Part shown: positions 32,429-42,300 of the stretch, piece after piece
Position numbering within the stretch: the first letter of the stretch is position 1
Layout of the letters: each line of letters opens with the position of its first letter
IMG/VR virus record: IMGVR_UViG_3300008448_000056
Span: 1-64,000 of that record
DNA: 64,000 bases
Strand: one strand, 5' to 3'
Source of the DNA: a virus
Program-made: the position numbers and the translations under genes
Notes under the pieces: generated by a model
Told to the model about the DNA's origin: nothing
The model's input: the letters and a program-made list of their open reading frames with translations, nothing else
Databases searched by the model: none

Positions 32429-33862
32429 ATGGCTGGTATCCCTACGTCGAATATTCTGCAACCGGGTAATATTAGTATCTCCGGTGGCGTAACTCGGCAA
32501 CTTGTGTCGGACCTACAACTCCTGACACCTCAGTATTACAAGAACTATGTTGAAAAATATGGTTCTGAAGATTTCACTTGGTGGCTCGCTACCTACGCTG
32601 GAATGGAAGAGGTTAAAAACCGTGACTTCTTCTGGTTTGAAAACCGTGGTAAACTTATCACTGGTATTCAGGCCGCCTCTAACGTAGCTGCTGCTGCTGG
32701 TGCTACAATCACTTTGACTCTGGCTTCTGGTTATCACTATAACAGTGGTACTCAGGCTCCTCTGCGTCCCGGTGAAACTGTACGCGTAGCTTCTACCAAC
32801 GTGGAAGGTCAAATTTTGGCTATCACAGGTACTACACCTAACGCCTTCACTTTCACCGTTCGTCCAAAGATTTCTACCCAATCTCTGGCTTCTGCTGGTA
32901 GCACAGATTTTCTGGCTACTGACGTGCTGATTTTTGGTGGTATTATGGACGCTGGTGAAGCTTCTCAAACTAACCAACCAATGATTCAGTTGGATGAGAA
33001 GTACACTAACACTATCACAGAGATGCGCGAAACTTTCAGCGCAACTGACCTCGCCGAGATGACCGAAGTGTATTACACTGGTGGTTTCTCTGGTGATGTT
33101 CCTGCTGGTGGTGCTCAAGCTGGTACTTCCCTCTTCACATTGAAAGGGCTGGTAAAATCTAACATTCGTTTTAAAGACGATGTTGAGATGAAGCTGATGC
33201 GCGGTAATATCGTAAACAACAGTGGTCTGTCTACTACAACTTCAGTAGGTTCTGAGGGTATCATCCCGAAAGTACTGGCTGATGGTGAAACAGTAGGTTA
33301 TACCGCTGGTAACCTCGATATCGCCAAGATTCACGAAATCACCCGTATCATGGACGTGAACGGTTGTACTAGTGAGAATATGTGGCTGCAAGACATCTAT
33401 CAGAACCAAAACTTCTCTGATGGTCTGTTTGCTGCATATCCTGCTGGTGCTTGGGTTTGGGGAAGTAACGAAAAATCTGAAGAGGCTGCAATCAGCTATG
33501 GTTGCAAATCTATCGCTATCGATGGATACCACTTCAAGGTTAAGAAGTATCGTCCCTTCAACTCTGAGTTCCTGACTGGAGTTACTCCCACTAACGACTT
33601 CTTCCGCAATTTCGGTATGATTTGCCCTCAAGGTGAAACCCGCGATGCGAAAGATGCAAGCAAAACATACAAGAATATCTCCATCATGTACCAACAACCT
33701 CCCAAAGGTGGTACTGTAGGAAACGGTATCCGTGTATGGCAGTGGGGTGGTGGTTCTCAGAATCCTACCACAGGAACCATGAACGATAACGTGGAAATGA
33801 TTACTTACCGTGGTAGCCGCGTAGTTGCAGCTAACCAGTTCGTAATCGTACAAGCTTCCTAA
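32429..33862 (+). CDS. Major capsid protein (HK97-fold type)
   Basis: 477 residues. Starts MAGIPTSNILQPGNISISGG and includes FTWWLATYAGMEEVKNRDFF (N-arm and spine), a beta region (VRVASTNVEGQILAITGTTP), EMRETFSATDLAEMTEVYYT and a C-terminal MYQQPPKGGTVGNGIRVWQW. The pattern is like crAss-like major capsid proteins. Codons are clearly richer in C and G at third positions than in its neighbours, as expected for the most abundant protein. A strong terminator follows. Confidence 0.82.
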   Translation: MAGIPTSNILQPGNISISGGVTRQLVSDLQLLTPQYYKNYVEKYGSEDFTWWLATYAGMEEVKNRDFFWFENRGKLITGIQAASNVAAAAGATITLTLASGYHYNSGTQAPLRPGETVRVASTNVEGQILAITGTTPNAFTFTVRPKISTQSLASAGSTDFLATDVLIFGGIMDAGEASQTNQPMIQLDEKYTNTITEMRETFSATDLAEMTEVYYTGGFSGDVPAGGAQAGTSLFTLKGLVKSNIRFKDDVEMKLMRGNIVNNSGLSTTTSVGSEGIIPKVLADGETVGYTAGNLDIAKIHEITRIMDVNGCTSENMWLQDIYQNQNFSDGLFAAYPAGAWVWGSNEKSEEAAISYGCKSIAIDGYHFKVKKYRPFNSEFLTGVTPTNDFFRNFGMICPQGETRDAKDASKTYKNISIMYQQPPKGGTVGNGIRVWQWGGGSQNPTTGTMNDNVEMITYRGSRVVAANQFVIVQAS

Positions 33863-33878
33863 TAATTAGGAAAACCAA

Positions 33879-33908
33879 GGGGGCGGTGAAATATCCGCCC
33901 CCATTTTT
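33879..33908 (+). terminator. Strong intrinsic terminator after the capsid gene
   Basis: GGGGGCGG pairs with CCGCCCCC around TGAAATAT and is followed by ATTTTT. A second hairpin CCCTGA-TAT-TCAGGG follows at 33920-33934. They would limit read-through from the capsid gene into the connector genes. Confidence 0.85.
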
Positions 33909-33969
33909 AAATAACACCGCCCTGATATTCAGGGGGCATTAGTCCTTAAATGGTATAAAATCAAATAAA

Positions 33970-34860
33970 ATGGCAAAATTGTCAGATGTCCAGTATTCAC
34001 TGAGCGGGGAGTCCAAAAATTCTGGACCATCGGAAGGGGAGAAATTAGTTATTAATGAGATTCGGGATGTCACGCCTACTGGTGTTCGATTCCACATATT
34101 TAAGCTTGTATCAAATACAAGAAAAGGTGGAGTTCATGTCCCGGGAATTGATGACGTAATTAATCCCAAGACAGGTAAAATGGAGCGTATTCGTTTGCTG
34201 ACTGGTGTTGACACTATTTGGTTAAAAGAGCAAAAAGATGTTACACCGGATTATGCAAAAATGAATCAAAGAAATTTAAGCTTTGTTCGTGGTACTAAGA
34301 TTCTACGAATTCCCGACTACGACCATACAGCTATTGAATTTGCACGGCTGACACGACATAACATCGGAAGCCCCGCAAACAAAACTGGAAGTCATTTTGA
34401 GTTCTATGAGTACAACCCTGAGCGCGAACAGCAAGAACTGCTCCGTAAAGAAGAACTTGAGATAAAAATGGCTATCTTAGCACAAGGAATGCAAGCGGAC
34501 AAAATGAAAAAACACGCAGCATTCTTGGGAATCCGACTCATTGATGACCTCGGATTGCCTAAAACGGAAGATGGTTTGCGTAGAGAGTATATGATTTACG
34601 CAAAACGTAATCCTGAGTACTTTGAAAAGACGGTAGAATCTAAAGAGGTAGAAGTCGCATGGTTGGTGAAACGAGCCATTTTGGATTCTAAGCTTGAGAT
34701 TGGACGGGAAGCTGGTAAAGTTTATTGGGCTAACGGTGGTGGTTTCATCACAGCAATTCCCAAGAATGAAAACATAGAAAGCTACCTAGTTAATCTCGCG
34801 CTTACAAATACCGAAGAAGGACGTGAATTTAAAGATAGATTAACGAAAGTAACATCCTAA
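33970..34860 (+). CDS. Head-associated protein after the capsid gene
   Basis: 296 residues. N-terminal beta part (GVRFHIFKLVSNTRKGGVHV then PGIDDVINPKTGKMERIRLL), middle helix (REQQELLRKEELEIKMAILA) and mixed C-terminus. No known domain visible. Position between capsid and the first connector-like gene suggests a head completion or auxiliary capsid protein. Confidence 0.6.
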   Translation: MAKLSDVQYSLSGESKNSGPSEGEKLVINEIRDVTPTGVRFHIFKLVSNTRKGGVHVPGIDDVINPKTGKMERIRLLTGVDTIWLKEQKDVTPDYAKMNQRNLSFVRGTKILRIPDYDHTAIEFARLTRHNIGSPANKTGSHFEFYEYNPEREQQELLRKEELEIKMAILAQGMQADKMKKHAAFLGIRLIDDLGLPKTEDGLRREYMIYAKRNPEYFEKTVESKEVEVAWLVKRAILDSKLEIGREAGKVYWANGGGFITAIPKNENIESYLVNLALTNTEEGREFKDRLTKVTS

Positions 34861-34866
34861 TAGAAA

Positions 34867-35544
34867 ATGGCATACACTGTTGATGACGTTTACCAGATAG
34901 TCCAATACGCCTGCGGGAAAAACTTGCAGCAAGGCTACATTTCCCCGGCGGACTTCAATTTAACCATCAATCAGGCTCAGAAATCGTATGCCTCTTACCT
35001 ACTAGGTAACTTTCAACAATATCAACCGGGAAGACCCCAAGCAAGGGTTGAATTTGGGCAGAACACAGTAATCCGTCAGCGTTTGACTCCCATTATTTAT
35101 GGGTACAATCTTACGATTGATGCTACTGGGTTCTCCCCATACCCCGGTGATTATTTGCAACAAGATGCAATGTGGAGCTTCTACGGGTATAATAGAATCC
35201 GGAAAGTGCAGCAACAGTATTTTTACTCTATTTACAACTCCGTTATTGACCCAGTTAATAGCTGGCCAGTATATATGCTTGAGTATGACGGATTTCGGTT
35301 CTTCCCGAACAATACAAGCCAAGCAAAACTTTCTTACGTTCGTAACCCTCCAGACATGGTTTGGGGTTACACATTAGATGGAAATGGAATCCCCGTTTAC
35401 AATCCTGCGTCAAGTACTCAACCAGTTTGGGACGACGCTTCAATCCTTGAAATCATTGTGCGCGCACTTCGTATAATTGGAGTAAATTTGCAATACAACG
35501 ATGTGAACGCATACGCTACTGAAATAAAACAAATCGGGCAGTAA
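34867..35544 (+). CDS. Connector/ring-like protein 1
   Basis: 225 residues. AYTVDDVYQIVQYACGKNLQ, FNLTINQAQKSYASYLLGNF, LEYDGFRFFPNNTSQAKLSY and DASILEIIVRALRIIGVNLQ. Helical ends around a beta middle match head-tail connector/ring proteins of podoviruses. The last base overlaps the next ATG. Two similar-sized candidates follow (37204, 38221), suggesting stacked rings below the portal. Confidence 0.6.
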   Translation: MAYTVDDVYQIVQYACGKNLQQGYISPADFNLTINQAQKSYASYLLGNFQQYQPGRPQARVEFGQNTVIRQRLTPIIYGYNLTIDATGFSPYPGDYLQQDAMWSFYGYNRIRKVQQQYFYSIYNSVIDPVNSWPVYMLEYDGFRFFPNNTSQAKLSYVRNPPDMVWGYTLDGNGIPVYNPASSTQPVWDDASILEIIVRALRIIGVNLQYNDVNAYATEIKQIGQ

Positions 35545-37202
35545 TGGCAAATCTTATTCAAGCTACGGTATATCAAATTGATGGGTCACCACTCCCCTCA
35601 GCGTCAACATTTGATTTTCAGACGAGTAATATTGTAATCCGGGAAGCGATAGTACCCACTATTGCAGCTGTACAATCTGCTATTTTATATTACAATGTGC
35701 CCAATAATAGTCTTAGCGTACAGACATTTTTTGTAAGCGAAACTATTGCAGACCTAGTCGCAGCATCAAATGTAAGTGTAACTACACAAGTACAAGCTAC
35801 TGTTCTTGAGATTAACGAAGACCCACAAGTTCCCGGTGGCGTACAATATAGCTTCCCCGCAAATGAAATTTTAGTCGGTGAATCAATTAATGCAGTAACT
35901 GGGGTAAACGCATATATTCAATTCAAAAATGTAAAGTATTTTGTATCTGAAACACAAAGCGATATTTTACTTTATTCAAATTTAGCTGGTTCTGGGATTC
36001 AAATTACTAAATCTGAATTAGATTTATTAGTAGCATCTAATGATTTAGTTCCCTCGGCAACGTATATTATTTCTGGTGTAGACACTCCTTTATACGGAGG
36101 AACTACAATTATTATCAAAGCTGCTACCACCAACAAACTGGAGCTTGCTGGACATGGTGTATTCTATAATCCTAAATACATCAATTTACAAGCCCCTAAC
36201 AATGGGTATGGCATCTGGCAGAGTGGAAATACTTATGCTATTGGAGATGATGCTATTTGGGGTGGTAAGCATTGGACAAACAAGACTGGTGTAGCTGGTT
36301 CTTCTGTAGATAAGTATACACTTGACTCCACCAACTGGGATGTTGTTGCATTCAACTCCACAGACTATAATGTTGTGTCTGATGTAATACATTATGACCA
36401 AGAACATGACATGATTATCCGTAGAAAGGATAAGTGGGATAATGATGTTGATGGTAACTATTTAGTATTTATAGAATTTTCTGACTATAATGGAAGCAAT
36501 TTAGGTAACCCTATTAAGGATTTTCAATGGGGAAATGGACCTGAAGGCTTTAACACTTCTACATATTATTATAGAGGAGTATTTTCAAACTATGTAAAAG
36601 ATAGTTATTTAGAATGTATTAATTTTATTGGGGATTTTTTATCTTCTAATACATTAACTCAATTTTCCAAAATACACTCCAATATTATTGATTATACTTC
36701 TAGTATTTCTAGTAATAATTTAGAATCAGGGTCAGCAATTCATAGCAATACAATAACTCAAACTTCAGGTATCACAGGGAATAATTTACATTTTTATAGT
36801 TCAATTGCACAAAATCAAATTAATGACTCTGTGTATGTAGTTGAAAATGTTTTAAATTCAACATCTAATATATCTGTTAATCAACTCAGCAGTAGTGCTA
36901 GTATTAGAAGAAATACATTAAATAGTCAATCTACTATATATGGTAATATACTTTCTAACGTTAGTTCCATAAGTTCAAACATTTTATCTAACAGTATTTT
37001 TGGCTTTGGGTATGGAACATTGTCTGGTAAAACAATAGAAAATATTGAAGCAAACTACGCCAATGCTACATTTAACATATCTGCTGCTACAATCATTTAT
37101 GGAGACTATTCCAAACAAATGTTCAGAAACAGTGCTGGAACAACAAGGCTAGCCTATTACAATGCTTCTAGTGTATTAACAGTTGTAAACGTAAACGCAT
37201 AA
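35544..37202 (+). CDS. Fibre with two docking domains and beta-helix repeats
   Basis: 552 residues. Residues 1-75 and about 80-150 are two diverged copies of the MANLIxAxxY domain of 12548 and 14018 (MANLIQATVYQIDGSPLPSA; then VQATVLEINEDPQVPGGVQY). After a central globular part, residues about 350-490 are short Ser/Asn/Ile repeats (SSNTL, IHSNTI, ITGNNL, SSNILSNS), the pattern of a parallel beta-helix. Probably a vertex or tail fibre encoded among the connector genes. Confidence 0.65.
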   Translation: MANLIQATVYQIDGSPLPSASTFDFQTSNIVIREAIVPTIAAVQSAILYYNVPNNSLSVQTFFVSETIADLVAASNVSVTTQVQATVLEINEDPQVPGGVQYSFPANEILVGESINAVTGVNAYIQFKNVKYFVSETQSDILLYSNLAGSGIQITKSELDLLVASNDLVPSATYIISGVDTPLYGGTTIIIKAATTNKLELAGHGVFYNPKYINLQAPNNGYGIWQSGNTYAIGDDAIWGGKHWTNKTGVAGSSVDKYTLDSTNWDVVAFNSTDYNVVSDVIHYDQEHDMIIRRKDKWDNDVDGNYLVFIEFSDYNGSNLGNPIKDFQWGNGPEGFNTSTYYYRGVFSNYVKDSYLECINFIGDFLSSNTLTQFSKIHSNIIDYTSSISSNNLESGSAIHSNTITQTSGITGNNLHFYSSIAQNQINDSVYVVENVLNSTSNISVNQLSSSASIRRNTLNSQSTIYGNILSNVSSISSNILSNSIFGFGYGTLSGKTIENIEANYANATFNISAATIIYGDYSKQMFRNSAGTTRLAYYNASSVLTVVNVNA

Positions 37203-37203
37203 A

Positions 37204-37836
37204 ATGACAAGAGCTGAATTTATAGAAAGAACTCTTCGCCAGATTTATGGCGGGTATGTGTCGGAAGATTCTTCGATTACTCCCATGCTAGTAAATTCTT
37301 GGCTAAATGATGCTATTGCTCTTGCTGCAAAAACAAACTATACTGACAACTTAAAGTTGGATGGTATAGGTTATGTTAACAATGCTTTTTATACTACATT
37401 TAAGGGAATTGCTCCTACACTAGACGAGCAGAATCTTTGGAAGCTACAGCTTCCCCAAGTGCCCGTAGGTATTGGTACAAATGAGGGAATTTCTACCATT
37501 GTGTTCAAAGATGCAAATGGGACTCTCAGCTTCCCACTAATTCCCTTGTCTGCAAACCAAAAGACGTACTTCCAAACTATGCGTCCAATTCCCAACAAAA
37601 CTTTGTATTACAATGAAGGGGGATTTGTATACGTAATTACAAATGTATTATTGAGTAACTATAGTGCTAGCGTTACAATGGTTAGCGGAGGGAACTCGTC
37701 AGACTTGAGCAGTACGCTGAACGTACCATCTGACTACTTCCCTGCAATGGTAGCCTATGTACAACAGCAATTAAACTTGATGAAAGCTGCTCCTAAAGAC
37801 TTAGCTAATGATGGCCAAGATTTATCAGTAAACTAA
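37204..37836 (+). CDS. Connector/ring-like protein 2
   Basis: 210 residues (MTRAEFIERTLRQIYGGYVS, SWLNDAIALAAKTNY; near the end VPSDYFPAMVAYVQQQLNLM). A helical N-terminus, beta middle and long C-terminal helix fit tail-connector proteins. It begins 1 nt after the preceding gene. Assignment by architecture and position. Confidence 0.6.
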   Translation: MTRAEFIERTLRQIYGGYVSEDSSITPMLVNSWLNDAIALAAKTNYTDNLKLDGIGYVNNAFYTTFKGIAPTLDEQNLWKLQLPQVPVGIGTNEGISTIVFKDANGTLSFPLIPLSANQKTYFQTMRPIPNKTLYYNEGGFVYVITNVLLSNYSASVTMVSGGNSSDLSSTLNVPSDYFPAMVAYVQQQLNLMKAAPKDLANDGQDLSVN

Positions 37837-37847
37837 AATTTAAGTAT

Positions 37848-37949
37848 ATGTTTTCATGGGGAATTATCACAGGAATGGCTCTTACCCTTCTATTTGCAGA
37901 AATCGGTAAGGCTGGTCTTACATGGTTTAAACAAAAATTTTTTAAATGA
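37848..37949 (+). CDS. 33-residue membrane peptide
   Basis: MFSWGIITGMALTLLFAEIG is a hydrophobic helix, followed by a basic tail (WFKQKFFK). The stop overlaps the GroES-like ATG (ATGA), which supports translation. Its role among connector genes is unknown. Confidence 0.5.
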   Translation: MFSWGIITGMALTLLFAEIGKAGLTWFKQKFFK

Positions 37950-38209
37950 AACCAATACGTTCAAACGTACTTGTAAAACCATTTCCCCCATCAGAGATTT
38001 CTGAAGGGGGAATTTTCGTACCTTTATCAGCAAGAAAGGAAAACAATCGGGTAACAATTGTAGCGGTGGGAAATGGAACCCCTAAAAAGCCAATGCAATT
38101 CAAGCCCGGTCAGGTTGCCTACCGTGTGAAAGAATGGGGTACTCCTGTTGAAATTCAAGGGGAGATGCATTACATAATGGATGACTCTGCGATTTTGGCA
38201 ACTGAATAA
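37946..38209 (+). CDS. GroES (Cpn10)-like co-chaperonin
   Basis: 87 residues. MKPIRSNVLVKPFPPSEISE then GGIFVPL, VTIVAVGNGTP, KPGQVAYRVKEWGTPVEI and a C-terminal MDDSAILATE match the GroES barrel (KPI-x-x-x-V-L-V-K-P, IVAVG-x-G, G-T-x-V). The mobile loop is at EISEGGIFVP. It probably works with host GroEL on capsid or connector folding, like T4 gp31 in function. Embedded in the connector genes. Confidence 0.82.
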   Translation: MKPIRSNVLVKPFPPSEISEGGIFVPLSARKENNRVTIVAVGNGTPKKPMQFKPGQVAYRVKEWGTPVEIQGEMHYIMDDSAILATE

Positions 38210-38220
38210 TAGTTACAAAG

Positions 38221-38991
38221 ATGCCTTTACAGAATAGACAATGGGTTAATTTGGATGATTGCATAACGTCGTATTTGGACGAATCTGAGCAATCAAACAC
38301 AAAATACTTTAAGCTTTGGAACTTGGCTTTTCGTGCCATGACTGAACTTGGACTGGACTTCTTCTATTCTGTTAAATCTGTAAAGCTACCTGTAAATCCA
38401 AACCTTACAGTAACACTTCCCGAAGATTATCTTAATTATACAAAGGTGGGAATCCTTGACAATCAAGGACAAATAATTCCCCTCTCAGTAAACAATAACC
38501 TCACTACCTCATTCGACCTTCAACCTACACGACTTTCTCAGGTTGTAGACCCATCAATTGTAACAGCATATAGCCCACAGGGAATTGTTTGGTGGAACTA
38601 CTGGAATGGATATGGCCTTAGCAACCTTTACGGTCTGCCTTCTGGTAGCCCATTTGTAGGCCAGTTTAAGATGGATGCCGCAAACGGTGTCATCGTACTT
38701 GACATCAATTACAACTTTGAATACATCATGTTGGAGTATATCGCTGCCCCTATTGCGGGTGGTGAGTATTTTGTCCCCGTTCAATTCAAAGAAGCAGTTA
38801 TCGCATATTTGCGTTGGAAGGACATCATTTCCCTCCCAACATCAAGAAAAGGCTCTCTAGGTGACAAACGTGACCGTAGAAACGACTATTATAATGAACG
38901 TCGTTTGGCTATCGCTCGTTACGATGCAGTTAATCTGACTGACTTGTACGAATGGAACCTGAAAAATCAAAGGATTACGGTAAAAGGATAA
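38221..38991 (+). CDS. Connector/ring-like protein 3
   Basis: 256 residues. WVNLDDCITSYLDESEQSNT, LPEDYLNYTKVGILDNQGQI, VIVLDINYNFEYIMLEYIAA and DKRDRRNDYYNERRLAIARY. The LPxDYxxYxKVG strand and basic C-terminal helix are typical of podovirus ring/tubular proteins. With 34867 and 37204 it probably builds the neck. Confidence 0.65.
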   Translation: MPLQNRQWVNLDDCITSYLDESEQSNTKYFKLWNLAFRAMTELGLDFFYSVKSVKLPVNPNLTVTLPEDYLNYTKVGILDNQGQIIPLSVNNNLTTSFDLQPTRLSQVVDPSIVTAYSPQGIVWWNYWNGYGLSNLYGLPSGSPFVGQFKMDAANGVIVLDINYNFEYIMLEYIAAPIAGGEYFVPVQFKEAVIAYLRWKDIISLPTSRKGSLGDKRDRRNDYYNERRLAIARYDAVNLTDLYEWNLKNQRITVKG

Positions 38992-39005
38992 AATACAAAA
39001 AAAGA

Positions 39006-39057
39006 TTACAATTCCAGAAAATACAAAAAATACAAATCTGGAATCAATGAATTGTAA
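39006..39057. other. Inverted repeat with split arm between neck genes
   Basis: TTACAATTCCAG (39006-39017) is complementary to CTGGAA (39038-39043) plus TTGTAA (39052-39057), with an 8-nt bulge between the halves. It lies in the 79-bp gap 38992-39070. It may shape message ends or processing; no T-tract follows. Confidence 0.4.
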
Positions 39058-39070
39058 ATAAAATTAGAAT

Positions 39071-39343
39071 ATGTCACTTTCCGCAATACTTGGTCCGGGG
39101 TTGGTTTCGATATACGGTGCGGGAAGTAATACCAGCACAGTAACAGGAGCAATAGTTCCCAATAATACATTTTTTTTTGGGGTAGTAGACCAAACTTGGA
39201 ATGGATTAAACGGGAATGTATCTGTAGGACAATCTGTTTTATTCCAAGAATCAGATGTATTTACTCGTTTAGTTTATTCAAATCAAACATATACTTTAAT
39301 TCAAGAAGATAAAGTAATTTTGATAGAAGTTACCCCACCATGA
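39071..39343 (+). CDS. Small beta-rich neck/tail protein
   Basis: 90 residues (MSLSAILGPGLVSIYGAGSN, VDQTWNGLNGNVSVGQSVLF, YTLIQEDKVILIEVTPP). All-beta, like a single small barrel. The stop overlaps the ATG of the large nozzle-like gene by 4 nt, so the two are made together and may be partners. Confidence 0.6.
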   Translation: MSLSAILGPGLVSIYGAGSNTSTVTGAIVPNNTFFFGVVDQTWNGLNGNVSVGQSVLFQESDVFTRLVYSNQTYTLIQEDKVILIEVTPP

Positions 39344-42300
39344 TAGACGCAAAAAGATTTTCTGGAGTCCTAAATACCGACGATAAGCCGGAAAACGTCG
39401 CTGGCCCTCAGCACATCGACGCAAAAAATGTTCGTTTTTATGGCGGCCCTAGCGGGTTAACAGCAGAAAATATTAAGGGTAATTACTTAATTAATAACGC
39501 ACAACTTCCCGACGGATTAAATGAATGTATTGGCTCTTTCTTTGATTCAGTAAACCAAAGAATTATTTGGTTTAATTACAATAGTGCGGGAAATAATGGT
39601 ATTTATAAACTTGACCTTCAGACCGAAACTGTATCTAAGATTTTTTTGTGCAATACTGATACCGCAACTGATATTCTGAACTTTAGCCCAGATTATCCAG
39701 TACATTCTTGCAACCTTGTATATAGAACTCCGGGAGATGGCGACCTTCTCTACTGGACAGACGGTAACAATCGTCCTCGTTATCTAAACTTGGATACCGT
39801 GTCTTCCCTTGCGCCATTTACAGAGGATATGATTAATGCGGCAAAGAATGCTCCTCTTACGCCACCTGATTTGGAATATCAGGATGATGTAAATTTTAAA
39901 ACAAACAATTTAAGAAAGAAATTATTTAGAGCTTGTTATCGTTGGGTTTATAGTAATGGAGAAAAATCTACATTTTCTCCTATATCAAAAGTTCCCCTAC
40001 CTGTAAATGGATATGACGTAACAACAAACGCCATAGATACTTACAACAATAGAATACAAATAACAGTAACTGGAGGTGGAGATGATTACACAGCAATTGA
40101 AGTTGCTGGTCAATTTAATATAAATAATGTATGGAGTGATTTCTTTTTAATTGATAGCTTAGATGCTACTCAATACAATATTGCTCCGGGTGGTACATAT
40201 AATTACAGATTTTATAACGATTCTACATACACCCCAATAGACCCTCAAGAAACTGACTTATATTTTAGCTGGCTACCAAACAAAGCTAATACGCTTGAGC
40301 TGCTAAACGGTAATGTTCTTATTTACGGGGGAATTACTGATGGTTATGATTTGTTGCAAAGAGATGAAGTTGACGTAGTAATTACATCAAGCTTATCTTC
40401 AAGCGGCGGAAGTGTACCTACAATAACTTACGGATATTCTGGGCCTCGTTCTATTTATGTTTATATTGGCCCAGTAATTCAAACTGGTGCAGTATATAAT
40501 GTAACATTTAATTATACTAATTCGGTAACTCCGCCAGTTATAACTTATACATCTAACGATAGCTATACAACTATTGGTGGCGATACTCAGGCAAGCATTG
40601 CGACTTCCCTAGCTGCGTTAATAAACAACCCCGGATTCATTACTGCTACAGCAACTGGTGGAGGTTATATATTTATTACTGTCTCTAGCGGTATCGGTAG
40701 TATTACAAATGTAGTTGTTACTGCCACGGGAACTGGTGGTGTTGTAACTCCGGGACCGTCTTGGAAATGGAGTTGTCCCGGAAGACTTGGACTGGTTTAT
40801 TTTGATGATAGAGGGAAAACAAATGGAGTAATATCTTACGTTGCAGATAACGTATTGGATAATACAGATTTTGCATTTTATACTCCAGCGTTCGGTACGT
40901 CTGGAGGTGTCCCTCAAACTCCAGTTGTTAATGCATCAATAAATCACACACCACCAACTTGGGCGACTAGTTATCAATGGGTACGGGCAAACTTGTTGCC
41001 TACTAGTTTTATATATTGGGTGACTTCTGATTATCAAACGGATTCAACATATTTATATTTTTGTATACAAAACTTAACTGAACAAAAGGAAAAAGATACA
41101 GGTTTTGTGCCAAGTTATGAGTTTACACAAGGTGATAGAGTTCGAGTAATAGCATCATATACTGGTTCTGCATTTTCTCCATACGTTGATGGTAGCGGAC
41201 AGCCATTCCAGCAGGATATGGCTATTTTGGGGACTGTTGAAAGAACGATGGCTTCTCCAGCAACAAACGGTACATTTTTGAAAGTATATAATACTGGCTC
41301 ATTCCCTACCGCATCTTATCAACAAAAAATGTTGATTGAGATTTATAGCCCAAGACAGAAAAATACTAGTGAAACTGAACTGTTTTTTGAGTGGGGCGAA
41401 AAATATGATATTTATACTTTGCTTGGTAACAGATACCATAGAGGGCAAATAGCAGACCAAACATCAACTCAACCAGCTACATTTGAATGGAAAGAAGGTG
41501 ATGTTTATTTTAAGCCAAGAACATTTTATACTAATGTAGGTTCTCCGGCTGTTGTAAATACCCAATATTTCCAAGACGCTAATTACAGCGATTATTTTGT
41601 AAGTGCGGTAAATTCTAATGGAAGAGCTTGGGTTGTTGATTCTTTGGCCGCAGAAGAATATAATTCTGTTATGATTAGATGGGGTGGGAAGTATCAAGAT
41701 GGAACTACAATAAATGAACTCCCAATTTTTAGACCTAATGACTTGGATATGGCTGATAGGTCTAAAGGTGATATACAAAGATTTAAATCACGTGATAGGA
41801 TTTTGCGTGTATTCCAAGACCGGGGAACTGGTCAGTATGGAGTTTATATGCGTTTTATTCAGAATAATCAAGGTCAATCTGAGCTGGTTACTACGAATGA
41901 AATTATTACAACAAATAACATTCAATACTATCAAGGTGTATATGGGGTATCAGGATACCCGACAAACTTAGTAAGTACCCAAAATGCTGACTATTTTGTA
42001 GATGTGGTAACTGGTCGTGCAATTAGATTGGGGGGAAATGGACTCACAGACTTGGGCTTGGCTTACAAAGGTCAATTCTTCTTGAGTCAGTTAGTACTTC
42101 CCTACAATAAATCAATAACAAGAGCTGGCGGTTTTACATCTAAGATAATGGGGTTATTTAACTACTTTGACAATCAATATAATGTATTGTTGCAGGGAAG
42201 TATTAGCCAACTTATTATCCAAAGCCAATCTCCTTTTGAATTATCAGCTACTTACGAATTGTATTTAAACGGAGAGCCTAAAACTGGGGACGTTATAAGT

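Noticed and set aside
41714-41971. Second frame inside the nozzle-like gene (and many similar shadows)
   Set aside because: No start signal or recognisable protein, and the long frame 39340-43056 is continuous through it.
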